From positions 1 through 23,978 of the forward strand of contig CAMDDU010000058.1 in the NCBI GenBank assembly GCA_945892985.1: DNA of 23,978 nucleotides. The letters are read 5' to 3'. Positions 17,368-23,978 of this stretch are shown one piece after another (position 1 is the first letter of the stretch; the number at the start of each line of letters is the position of its first letter). The translations under genes and the position numbers were made by a program. This DNA comes from CAITSH01 sp945892985. Lineage in GTDB: Bacteria; Pseudomonadota; Gammaproteobacteria; Burkholderiales; SG8-39. A model generated the notes under the pieces. That model saw only the letters and a list, made by a program, of their open reading frames with translations. It was not told the DNA's origin and searched no databases.

Positions 17368-19410
17368 TCAAGCCGGGGTCGCCGGAATCGCATTTCGCCG
17401 CAAATACTGCATGGCCAGTGCCGCGATCACGAGACCGAATCCGACCAGGTCGGCGCTTGCGCTCGGGTACACCAGAGCAAAGCCCGCCACCACCAGCATC
17501 ACGCGTTCTATGATCGTTGTTTGCTTTATCGCCCAGCCCTGGAAACCGGCGGCGAGCGCGGCAATACCCACCGCGGCGGTCAAGGTAACCTCGGCGATAG
17601 ACCACCAATTGGCCGCGCCCAATGCCTTGGTCGAGCCCATCAACAGCAGGCCTTGTCCACTCGGATCGAGCACAAACATGAAGGGCACGAGAAAAGCCGG
17701 AACGGTGTACTTCCAGCACTGCATGGTCGTCTTGTACGGATCACCGCCGGTGATCGCCGCCGCGGCAAAAGGCGACAGCGCCGTCGGCGGGGAAACTTCG
17801 GACAGCACGGCATAGTAAAAAATGAACATGTGGGCGGCAAAATCGGGAACGCCCAGCTTGATCAGCGCCGGTGCCGCTATCACCGCGCAGATGATGTAGG
17901 ACGCGGTCACCGGTACGGCGAGTCCGACTACCCACACGACCAGCGAAGTAAAAATAGCGGTCAACAACAGGGAACCGCCGGCGTAGTCGATGACAATGGA
18001 ACTGAATTTGAGGCCAAGGCCGGTGAGCGTAACCACCCCGACGATGATGCCGGCGCCGGCGCAGGTCGCGCCGACGTTGAGCATCCCGACCGAACCGCCC
18101 TCCAAGGCCTTGATGAAAGGCGACTGAAAGACCAGCTTGCTGATCGAACCCTTGAGGCTGAAAAGGTCGTAGGAGAACAGTGCGCACTCGCGCCGCAGGA
18201 AACTGGTGACGAAGGAGACCACGGTCGCCCAGAACACCGACAGCACCGGCGAGAATCCCCACATCATGAAAACGACGATCGATATCAGCGACAGGAAATG
18301 AAACCAGTAGCGCCTGGTGAGATTCCACACCGAATCGGGTTTTGCAAAAACCGTGTTGCCCATGCCGTATTTACGCGCATCGATCTCGACCATCAGGAAC
18401 AAGGCCAGATAGAACAGGATGGTCGGGATGCAGGCCATCAGCAACACGTCGAGATAGGATATTTTCAGGTACTCGGCAATGAGGAATGCCGCGGCACCCA
18501 GCACCGGCGGGGAGATGATGGCGCCCAGGCCGCCGGCCGCAAGCAAGCCGCCCGCCGCGTTCTTTTCATAGCCGACCTTCTCGAGCATGGGCCAGGCCAC
18601 CGCGCCCAGCGTCACCGTCGTCGCCACGCCGGAACCGGAGGGGCCGCCGAGCAGGAAGGAGGCGAGCACCACGGTGCGGCCGGCACCGGTTGGCTTGCCA
18701 CCCATGGCGGAGAAGGAAAAATCGATATAAAACTTTCCTGCGCCCGAGTACTGCAAAAATGCGCCGAATATCGTAAAGAGAATAATCAGCGACGAGGACA
18801 CATCCACGGCCGAACCGTAAATCCCCTCCAGCGTCATGTACATCTGCCCGATAAGCCGACCGACCTCGTAGCCCTTGTGCGTCCAGGGTTGCGGCAGGTA
18901 GGCGCCGAACAGCGCGTAAAGGACAAAGGCCATGGTTATGGCAGGCATGATCCAGCCGTTGATGCGGCGCATCGCCTCCATTACCAGGCCGATCAGCATC
19001 ACGCCAAAGAAAATATCCCAGCCATTGGGCGATGTGTTGCGGTCGGTAAAGTCATCCCCGCCCATGATCAGGTAGACAACGATGCCGATGGCCATCAAGC
19101 AGGCGATACAGTCCCACCACATGATGCGGTGGCGAAAACGGCTGGAAAGCGGAAACAGCAGGAAGGAAAGGAACAGCACAAAGCCCACGTGCACCGGGCG
19201 CAGCGTCTGCGTCGGGACAATGGCGTAGGCGGTGTAGAGGTGAAACACCGACATCACCACCGCCGCAAAGGTCAGAAAGGCGGCCAGCCAGCCGCTGAAT
19301 TTATTGGCGGCGCCCTCCTCCGCCTCAATGAACTCCTCGGCCTTCTTGAGTTTCTCGCTATCGATCGCCGACTGCACATTGGCGTCGATAATGGGGGTTT
19401 GGTCTGCCAC
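17368..19410 (-). CDS. TRAP transporter fused permease (4TM/12TM), TAXI type
   Basis: This is a 680-residue inner-membrane protein in which the small (DctQ-like) and large (DctM-like) TRAP subunits are fused. It takes up a solute delivered by a TAXI binding protein, driven by a sodium or proton gradient. About 16-17 hydrophobic helices are visible. The DctM part includes GGPSGSGVATTVTLGAVAWPML and GLLAAGGLGAIISPPVLGAAAFLIAEY (in part), strong family signatures, and later VSPPTALSPFAAAAITG. I start it at the GTG at 19410 (MADQTPIIDAN) because a GAGGA ribosome site lies just before it. The frame runs open to 19617, but that part is repetitive and unlike the family. The matching TAXI binding protein is 2 kb upstream, separated by the oppositely oriented RLP-cupin cassette. 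Confidence 0.9.
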   Translation of the reverse strand: MADQTPIIDANVQSAIDSEKLKKAEEFIEAEEGAANKFSGWLAAFLTFAAVVMSVFHLYTAYAIVPTQTLRPVHVGFVLFLSFLLFPLSSRFRHRIMWWDCIACLMAIGIVVYLIMGGDDFTDRNTSPNGWDIFFGVMLIGLVMEAMRRINGWIMPAITMAFVLYALFGAYLPQPWTHKGYEVGRLIGQMYMTLEGIYGSAVDVSSSLIILFTIFGAFLQYSGAGKFYIDFSFSAMGGKPTGAGRTVVLASFLLGGPSGSGVATTVTLGAVAWPMLEKVGYEKNAAGGLLAAGGLGAIISPPVLGAAAFLIAEYLKISYLDVLLMACIPTILFYLALFLMVEIDARKYGMGNTVFAKPDSVWNLTRRYWFHFLSLISIVVFMMWGFSPVLSVFWATVVSFVTSFLRRECALFSYDLFSLKGSISKLVFQSPFIKALEGGSVGMLNVGATCAGAGIIVGVVTLTGLGLKFSSIVIDYAGGSLLLTAIFTSLVVWVVGLAVPVTASYIICAVIAAPALIKLGVPDFAAHMFIFYYAVLSEVSPPTALSPFAAAAITGGDPYKTTMQCWKYTVPAFLVPFMFVLDPSGQGLLLMGSTKALGAANWWSIAEVTLTAAVGIAALAAGFQGWAIKQTTIIERVMLVVAGFALVYPSASADLVGFGLVIAALAMQYLRRNAIPATPA

Positions 19411-19438
19411 GGCATCCTCGCTTTGCGCCAGCCCAGGC

Positions 19439-19473
19439 GCTGTTTTGTCCCGTCCCGCTGTTTTGTCCCGTCC
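19439..19473. repeat. Tandem direct repeat before the permease start
   Basis: Two copies of GCTGTTTTGTCCCGTCC lie head to tail (19439-19455 and 19457-19473). They lie upstream of the chosen GTG start of the permease and could bind a regulator or be simple slippage. Confidence 0.5.
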
Positions 19474-19628
19474 TTGTGAAGCTTGGCTCGGTGAGCCTCG
19501 CAACGGGGTGTCCCTATTTTTTGCTAGTCTAGCAGACAGCCCTGCCGGTTCCGCTGACAATTCACCGATGTGTTCACGCTGATGCCTGCGGCGCGACAGC
19601 CTCCTGCGGCAACCCAAAAACTCAAAGG

Positions 19629-19660
19629 TTCAAAGCTTCAAAGCTTCAAAGCTTCAAAGA
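19629..19660. repeat. Four copies of an 8-bp tandem repeat
   Basis: TTCAAAGC is repeated four times, the last copy ending in A. The run is AT-richer than its surroundings and sits about 50 bases upstream of the RLP promoter. Short repeats of this kind can change length by slippage and may alter promoter spacing or regulator binding. Confidence 0.7.
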
Positions 19661-19708
19661 CACCAAGACAGCACACCGCACCCATTGCCTGCCGCACAAG
19701 GGCCAAGG

Positions 19709-19737
19709 TTGTCCGACGCTGGCACGGGGAATATACT
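19709..19737 (+). promoter_or_regulatory. Sigma-70 promoter of the RLP-cupin cassette
   Basis: TTGTCC (19709-19714, 4 of 6) and TATACT (19732-19737, 5 of 6) are spaced by the ideal 17 bases. The predicted start is near 19744, leaving a leader of about 22 bases before the ATG at 19766. No strong ribosome site is present. Confidence 0.62.
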
Positions 19738-19765
19738 GCGCCCGCCCCAACCACTAAGCACCGTC

Positions 19766-20863
19766 ATGGAACGCATTCTCGTCACCTACCAAGTTACTTG
19801 CCCGGAGACTGCAATCACCGCACGGGCCGCGTCCATTGCGGTCGAACAAAGCATCGAAATGCCGCTGTCGGCGGTGCGCGAGCAACGCATTCTTGATGAT
19901 TACGCCGGACGCGTCGATTCGATCACGCCGCTTGCCCCCGGACTGTACCGCGTGGTCATCGCGCTCTCCACCGGCACGCTAGACGAAGATCCGGGCCAGC
20001 TGATGAACATGCTCTTTGGCAACACGTCGCTGCAGCCTGACGTTGAACTGGTCGACATCGACCTGGGTGCGTCGGTGGCGGCGAATTTCCCCGGTCCGCG
20101 CTTTGGCATCGAGGGCTTGCGCCGCCTCACCGGCGCGAGCGCACGCGCACTGACCTGCAGCGCCCTGAAACCGCAGGGCAGTTCGCCCGCGCAACTGGCC
20201 GCCATTGCCCGGACTTTCGCCATGGCGGGCATAGACATCATCAAGGATGATCATGGCATCGCCGATCAGGCTTATGCGCCCTTTGCCGCGCGCGTGAAGG
20301 CCGTACAGGCCGCCGTCACCGCCGCCAATCGCGAAACCGGCGGGCGCACGCTTTACGCCCCCAGCCTGTCTGGAGGGCCGTCGCGCCTCGCCGCGCAGGC
20401 GACTGTTCTACGCGACGAAGGCGCCGGCATGGCCCTCGTTGCGCCCATGCTGATCGGCCTGCCGGCTTTTTCCGAACTGGTTGCCACACTCGGCGTGCCG
20501 GTGCTCGCCCATCCGGCACTGGGCGGCGCAACGCGCATTGCGCCAGCCTTGCTCATAGGCAAACTATTCCGGCTGTTTGGCGCCGATGCGCTGATCTATC
20601 CCCATCACGGTGGGCGCTTCAGTTACACGCCGCAAGCCTGCCTGGACATCGCCGGATCGGCGCGCGGCGCGTGGATGCACATACGCCCCGCGCTCCCCGT
20701 TCCGGCAGGAGGCATGACCGTCGAGCGCGCGCCCGAAATGCTAGATTTTTACGGCAATGACACCATGCTGCTGATCGGCGGCGGCCTGCTCGCCGCGGGC
20801 GATGCGTTGCTGGAACGTACCCGCGAGTTCGTCAATACAGTGACAATGGCCCACCGTATATGA
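19766..20863 (+). CDS. RuBisCO-like protein (form IV, RLP)
   Basis: This 365-residue protein has the RuBisCO large-subunit fold but not the carboxylase residues. An N-terminal ferredoxin-like domain (about 1-110) carries the conserved Glu27 in IAVEQSIEMPL and Asn86 in NMLFGNTSL. The barrel has Lys135 in LTCSALKPQG, matching the first RuBisCO loop lysine, while the second is Gln137. The metal motif reads GIDIIKDDHG: Lys160 and Asp162 are kept, but the glutamate ligand is His163. The loop-6 lysine is absent, PAGGM replaces the SGG serine, and the phosphate-binding IGGG (337-340) remains. It is therefore not a CO2-fixing enzyme. Known RLPs act as enolases, isomerases or decarboxylases on sugar phosphates. 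The ATG at 19766 fits the family start. The cupin gene overlaps its stop by 4 bases. Confidence 0.9.
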   Translation: MERILVTYQVTCPETAITARAASIAVEQSIEMPLSAVREQRILDDYAGRVDSITPLAPGLYRVVIALSTGTLDEDPGQLMNMLFGNTSLQPDVELVDIDLGASVAANFPGPRFGIEGLRRLTGASARALTCSALKPQGSSPAQLAAIARTFAMAGIDIIKDDHGIADQAYAPFAARVKAVQAAVTAANRETGGRTLYAPSLSGGPSRLAAQATVLRDEGAGMALVAPMLIGLPAFSELVATLGVPVLAHPALGGATRIAPALLIGKLFRLFGADALIYPHHGGRFSYTPQACLDIAGSARGAWMHIRPALPVPAGGMTVERAPEMLDFYGNDTMLLIGGGLLAAGDALLERTREFVNTVTMAHRI

Positions 20864-21369
20864 GCATCAAATCATCTGTCGCAGGCGTAACAGCGGGCAA
20901 GCTGAAGCCGGAAAACACAACAGCACACCGCCCGAACGCCGGACCGGGCCGCTGGACCGGCGTTGAACCGCACCATTACAAACAGGAAGGCAGCGCGCCG
21001 TTTCGTACTGTCAGCCGGCAAGTGCTGTTTGCCGATGCGCAACTCGCCGCTCAATTACGCTACTTCGAGGTGCAGGCGGGCGGATACACCACACTGGAAC
21101 GCCATCAGCACATGCACGCCGTGATGGTGCTGCACGGCGGCGGCAGGGCCCTGGTGGGGGAAGAACTTTTCGAGCTTGCCCAACATGACCTCATCACGGT
21201 GCCCGCCCTGACGTGGCACCAGTTCCGCGCGCGCAAAGACGCGCCGCTGGGTTTTCTGTGCATGGTCAACACAGACCGCGACCGCCCGCAGTTGCCGGGG
21301 CCGGAAGAACTCGACGCCATGCTGTCCAATCCGAAACTGGCCGCTTTTTTGCAAGAACAGTCCGCATAA
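20860..21369 (+). CDS. Small cupin-domain protein coupled to the RLP
   Basis: This is a 169-residue single-domain cupin. Residues 1-55 are an extension with polar and basic residues. The barrel runs from about 60 to 140. Metal-ligand candidates are His82, His84 and His86 in LERHQHMHAVMVLHGGG and His120 in PALTWHQFRA. The glutamate usually found in cupin motif 1 is missing, so the histidine cluster may bind metal alone. The ATG at 20860 overlaps the RLP stop (ATGA), indicating coupled translation and a shared pathway. In Rhodospirillum rubrum a cupin encoded close to an RLP is the methylthioxylulose-phosphate methylsulfurylase, which makes it the best analogy. Other cupin isomerases or lyases are possible. 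Confidence 0.87.
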   Translation: MSIKSSVAGVTAGKLKPENTTAHRPNAGPGRWTGVEPHHYKQEGSAPFRTVSRQVLFADAQLAAQLRYFEVQAGGYTTLERHQHMHAVMVLHGGGRALVGEELFELAQHDLITVPALTWHQFRARKDAPLGFLCMVNTDRDRPQLPGPEELDAMLSNPKLAAFLQEQSA

Positions 21370-21378
21370 CAGGCGCAA

Positions 21379-21403
21379 AAAAACCCGCTTTAAGCGGGTT
21401 TTT
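21379..21403. terminator. Bidirectional rho-independent terminator after the cupin gene
   Basis: AAACCCGC (21381-21388) pairs with GCGGGTTT (21394-21401) around a 5-base loop, with A-runs before and T-runs after. It ends the RLP-cupin transcript 10 bases past the cupin stop. It also has the right form to stop the minus-strand binding-protein transcript, whose gene ends at 21456. Confidence 0.9.
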
Positions 21404-21455
21404 CCGGTGGTGGAAAGATTTCACCCACCCTGTCAGCGGCTGCTAGGCGGCAGCC

Positions 21456-22412
21456 TCAATTGAGCTTGACGCCCTTTTCGGCAAAGAACTTCAATGCACC
21501 CGGATGGAAGGGAATGGGCGAGGCGGCGTATTTCTGGTTTTCGAGCCTGATGTTTTCCGCCTCCTTGTGAACCGCAATCACATCGGCGCGCTTGTCAAAG
21601 ATGGCCTTGACGATGTTGTATGCAGTCTTGTCATCCATCGATTCATGCACGAGAAGAATGTTCATCACCGTCGCCTGCTTGTTGTCGGTGTCCATGCCCT
21701 TGTAGACCGCCTTCGCTATGCTGTCCTCAACATACAGGTCGCCGTATTTTTTGTTCATCGCCGCAACCACTTCGGAATGATCGATCATCTTCAGCTTGGT
21801 GCCAGGCGTGTTCGCAAGATCGGTCACCGCGGCAGTGGGCAGTCCACCGACCCAGAAAAAAGCGTCGATCTTGCCATCCTTGATGGCATTGACCGACTCG
21901 GCGACGCCCAGGCGTTCGCGCTTCATGTCGCGGTCCTTGTCCAGGCCGGCCGCCTCGATGATGCGAAAAGCCATCACTTCGGTCGCGCTGCCGGGCGAAC
22001 CGGTCGAAACACGCTTGCCCTTGAGGTCGGACATCTTGTTGACGCCGCGGCCGTCAATGGAAACGACATGCATGCGGTTGGGGTACAAAATCATCAGGGT
22101 CCTGAGCGCAACTTTGCCGCCCTTGAACTTGTCCTCGCCGCGGTAGGCATCAAGGGCGGCATCGGTCATTGAAAATCCGACGTAGGGTTTGCCGCTGCCA
22201 ATGAGCTTGAGATTGTCAACCGAGCCACCGGTCACCTCCGCGGTGGCCTGCATGCCCGGAACCACCTTGGAGAGCACGGCGGCGATACCCCCGCCCATCG
22301 GATAGTAGACACCGCCGGTACCGCCGGTAGCGATTGAAATATTTTGCGCCGTGGCGAGTGCCGCAAACGACATCGCCGCCAGCGCCAGACCTGCGCGCAA
22401 AAACTGTTTCAT
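21456..22412 (-). CDS. TAXI-family TRAP transporter solute-binding protein
   Basis: This 318-residue periplasmic protein captures the solute for a TRAP transporter. MKQFLRAGLALAAMSFAALATA is a signal peptide (residues 1-22), probably cut before QNISI. The TAXI signature ISIATGGTGGVYYPMGGGIA follows at once. Further family features are SDLKGKRVSTGSPGSATEVMA, DAFFWVGGLPTAAVTDLA and the C-terminal PFHPGALKFFAEKGVKLN. The ATG at 22412 has a strong GGAGG site 7 bases away; longer in-frame starts up to 22496 would bury the signal peptide. Its partner permease is at 17368-19410. The ligand cannot be told from sequence; TAXI proteins are known to bind glutamate or other dicarboxylate-like solutes. 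Confidence 0.93.
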   Translation of the reverse strand: MKQFLRAGLALAAMSFAALATAQNISIATGGTGGVYYPMGGGIAAVLSKVVPGMQATAEVTGGSVDNLKLIGSGKPYVGFSMTDAALDAYRGEDKFKGGKVALRTLMILYPNRMHVVSIDGRGVNKMSDLKGKRVSTGSPGSATEVMAFRIIEAAGLDKDRDMKRERLGVAESVNAIKDGKIDAFFWVGGLPTAAVTDLANTPGTKLKMIDHSEVVAAMNKKYGDLYVEDSIAKAVYKGMDTDNKQATVMNILLVHESMDDKTAYNIVKAIFDKRADVIAVHKEAENIRLENQKYAASPIPFHPGALKFFAEKGVKLN

Positions 22413-22494
22413 TTTGAGTCCTCCGATATGTAAGCGACACCATGCAGCCAAGCGCTGGCCAAGCAGGGTTACTTTACCAACGCCCTGTGCCGTC

Positions 22495-22500
22495 ATTATA
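22495..22500 (-). promoter_or_regulatory. -10 element for the TAXI binding-protein gene
   Basis: The minus strand reads a perfect TATAAT here, about 83 bases before the ATG. No convincing -35 is found 17 bases upstream. The gap to the VOC gene is 154 bases, so the binding protein probably has its own promoter. Confidence 0.5.
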
Positions 22501-22566
22501 GGGCGGGCCGCACCGTTTGCGCCGCCGCATCAAGCCGGCCTGCCGCCGGACGCTCCGCAGCACCCC

Positions 22567-22989
22567 TTACTTCGCGAACAAGCGGCCTATGTCCTTGAAT
22601 GCCTTGAATTCAATCGCATTGCCGCACGGATCGAGAAAAAACATCGTGGCCTGCTCACCGACCTCGCCCTTGAAACGAATTTGCGGCGCGATGACAAATT
22701 GGGTGCCGGCGCGAATCAGCTTTTCCGACAAGGCCACCCACTCGCCCATCGACAACACCAGGCCGAAATGCCGCACCGGCACGTTCTCGCCATCGACCGC
22801 ACTGGTATTGCGATGCCCGGCCTCCTCGGGCGACAGGTGGGCCACGATCTGGTGTCCGTAGAAATCAAAATCAACCCAGTCCGGGGCGCTGCGCCCTTCG
22901 GGACAACCGAGCAATTCGCCGTAAAACGCACGCGCCTTTTGCAGGCTGGTGACCGGGAAGGCAAGGTGAAAAGGATGGGCGACAGACAT
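22567..22989 (-). CDS. VOC-family (glyoxalase/extradiol dioxygenase-like) protein
   Basis: This 140-residue protein has two vicinal-oxygen-chelate repeats. It starts MSVAHPFHLAFPV. A likely metal triad is His8, His74 in VPVRHFGLVL and Glu127 in GNAIEFKAF. Other strong runs are GCPEGRSAPDWVDFDFYGHQIVAH (in part), RFKGEVGEQATMFFLDPCGN and the C-terminal LFAK. This matches a conserved group annotated as predicted dioxygenases of the extradiol type, with no proven substrate. The ATG at 22989 is the natural start. It lies upstream of the TAXI binding-protein gene on the same strand. Confidence 0.9.
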   Translation of the reverse strand: MSVAHPFHLAFPVTSLQKARAFYGELLGCPEGRSAPDWVDFDFYGHQIVAHLSPEEAGHRNTSAVDGENVPVRHFGLVLSMGEWVALSEKLIRAGTQFVIAPQIRFKGEVGEQATMFFLDPCGNAIEFKAFKDIGRLFAK

Positions 22990-23216
22990 GATGGCAACCT
23001 GCAGGATGAATAAGGAAACCTGATTATCGCGGATTTTCTATTGCCAAGGACATGGCGCGCGCGGTCTCCCGCCCTCAGCGTGCGTCCTCCCCGGCCAAGC
23101 CCCTGCGACCCTGCTAAGCTTGCAGCAGCAATCGCAGCAGGGCACCAGGGCATCCGGGCACCGCCCATGCCCCGCGCCCCCTCTTAACCTACCAGTTCAC
23201 GAACCGCCGCCGCACC

Positions 23217-23831
23217 ATGCAGCATCAAGCCAATCAAGCCGCACCTCGTGACCATCCCGTCCTCGCGCGGCGCATGGCGCTTGCGACGAAATACCTCGCC
23301 GGAGACGGCATCGAAATCGGCGCGCTGCATGCCCCCCTGCCCGTTCCTGCGGCGGCACGCGTCAAATATGTCGACAGACTGGATGCCGCCGGCCTGCAAG
23401 GGCATTACCCGGAGCTTGCCGGGCAGGCATTGACCGCGGTGGATATTCTCGACGATGGCGAGACACTCGGGACCATCGCCGACGGATCGCTCGATTTCAT
23501 CATCGCCAACCACATGCTCGAGCATTGCGAAAACCCGCTGGGGACCGTTCGCAATCACTTTCGCAAAATTCGCACAGGCGGAGTGCTCTACTACGCCGTT
23601 CCGGACATGCGCTTCAGCTTTGACAACAGGCGTGCGCTGACGTCCATGGCCCACTTTGTCGATGACGATAAACTGGGGCCGGCGCAATCACGCGACAGCC
23701 ATTTTGACGAATGGGTGCGCCTGGTCGAGGGCATTAGCGATGCGCAAACCCTACGCGCAACCGCCCTGCGGCTCAAAGACATCGACTACAGCATTCATTT
23801 TCACGTCTGGGACTTCGACAGTTTTCTTTAG
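23217..23831 (+). CDS. Class I SAM-dependent methyltransferase, 3' end probably truncated by an IS
   Basis: This 204-residue frame encodes a SAM-dependent methyltransferase of the type often found with surface-sugar genes. Motif I is GIEIGALHAPLPVP (residues 31-44). The acidic VKYVDRLDAAGLQGHYPEL follows, then ILDDGETL, the family motif FIIANHMLEHCENPLGTVRN and GGVLYYAVPDMRFSFDN. A late conserved segment, YSIHFHVWDFDSFL, is followed at once by a stop. In relatives this segment normally continues, so the C-terminus seems lost. The stop TAG uses the first base of the IS at 23831, so the truncation coincides with the insertion. The ATG at 23217 lacks a clear ribosome site; Met20 is an alternative. 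The target is unknown. Confidence 0.8.
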   Translation: MQHQANQAAPRDHPVLARRMALATKYLAGDGIEIGALHAPLPVPAAARVKYVDRLDAAGLQGHYPELAGQALTAVDILDDGETLGTIADGSLDFIIANHMLEHCENPLGTVRNHFRKIRTGGVLYYAVPDMRFSFDNRRALTSMAHFVDDDKLGPAQSRDSHFDEWVRLVEGISDAQTLRATALRLKDIDYSIHFHVWDFDSFL

Positions 23832-23978
23832 GCTCATTTAGCGAATGATGTTGTTGAACTCATGCTCTGACCGCGAGAGTGAGCAACCGTGCGGGATCGG
23901 GGCTGAAGCGGGGCGACCGGTCGAGAACTCTAAACCATCCGAGGTAGTTGGTGAGGTATTTCGTGGCAACACCCTTGA
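23831..23978 (-). mobile_element. End of an IS1595-like insertion sequence (partial)
   Basis: The element seems to start at 23831 with GGCTCATTTAGCG, and its transposase gene ends 29 bases inside. The preceding 8 bases (23823-23830, tttcttta) are AT-rich and could be the target duplication, the length usual for IS1595-family elements. The remainder of the element is outside the window, so the far end cannot be checked. Confidence 0.6.
23860..23978 (-). CDS. IS1595-family transposase, C-terminal part
   Basis: The minus-strand frame enters from the right edge and ends at TGA (23862-23860). It encodes 38 residues that begin KGVATKYLTNYLGWFRVLDR. The pattern GVATKYLxNYLGW is characteristic of the C-terminus of IS1595-type DDE transposases. 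The catalytic core is outside the window. The frame as visible is intact. Families with related ends cannot be fully excluded from this short piece. Confidence 0.72.
   Translation of the reverse strand, partial: KGVATKYLTNYLGWFRVLDRSPRFSPDPARLLTLAVRA

Larger units (their letters stand above)
19411..19765. other. Divergent intergenic region between TRAP permease and RLP
   Basis: This 355-base region separates two divergent genes. It holds a tandem pair of GCTGTTTTGTCCCGTCC at 19439-19473, small hairpins at about 19484-19496 (GGCTC/GAGCC) and 19517-19529 (TGCTA/TAGCA), an 8-bp tandem repeat at 19629-19660, and the RLP promoter at 19709-19737. A frame from 19570 to 19896 crosses it but has no protein-like features. 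No clear promoter for the permease was found. Confidence 0.6.

Noticed and set aside
17335..19479. 714-residue plus-strand frame opposite the TRAP permease
   Set aside because: The composition is dominated by His, Arg, Gln and Gly with no hydrophobic core or motif, as expected for the antisense of a membrane protein.
19410..19617. N-terminal extension of the TRAP permease (69 extra residues)
   Set aside because: The extension is basic, encoded partly by a tandem DNA repeat, and unlike the family; a GTG with a GAGGA site at 19410 gives the expected length.

Overview
The window looks like chromosomal DNA of a GC-rich betaproteobacterium, most likely Burkholderiales-like. The evidence is the gene order rpsU-yqeY-dnaG-rpoD, a sigma-70 with a roughly 200-residue Lys/Ala/Pro-rich N-terminal tail, a TctD/TctE-type two-component pair, and TAXI-type TRAP transport. 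This placement is inferred from gene content and not from a marker phylogeny. Both ends of the window appear to lie inside insertion sequences: an ISL3-like end at the left and an IS1595-like end at the right. The stretch therefore resembles a contig that broke at repeats.

Layout. Positions 1-148 are an IS end. Positions 155-7033 hold minus-strand housekeeping genes: glutathione reductase, then the macromolecular-synthesis operon read leftwards as rpsU (translation), a GatB/YqeY-domain protein, dnaG (replication) and rpoD (transcription). Positions 7277-11215 run mainly on the plus strand: an EmrE-type drug pump, a TctD/TctE-like response regulator and sensor kinase, and tsaD (tRNA t6A). A small unknown gene lies on the other strand within this stretch. 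plsY (phospholipid synthesis) follows on the minus strand and folB (folate synthesis) on the plus strand. Positions 12510-13214 are a gene-free block of about 0.7 kb made of dispersed palindromic repeats. Positions 13215-17307 are a tight minus-strand cluster: a PaiB-like flavin protein, a DMT exporter, an Ldh-family oxidoreductase, an Ogt-type DNA repair methyltransferase and XerD.

The most interesting part is 17368-22412. A TAXI-family TRAP transporter has its fused membrane permease at 17368-19410 and its periplasmic binding protein at 21456-22412, both on the minus strand. Between them, on the opposite strand, is a translationally coupled two-gene cassette encoding a RuBisCO-like protein and a small cupin. 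The cassette has its own recognisable promoter and a terminator. An RLP next to a cupin recalls the Rhodospirillum rubrum route that converts methylthioadenosine products to deoxyxylulose 5-phosphate, but the substrate here cannot be read from the sequence. A VOC-family enzyme precedes the binding protein. At the right end, a SAM-dependent methyltransferase appears to be cut short by the IS, with the first base of the element completing an early stop codon.

Most genes were assigned from motifs recognised by eye. No database search was available, so family-level calls are firm but substrates often are not.
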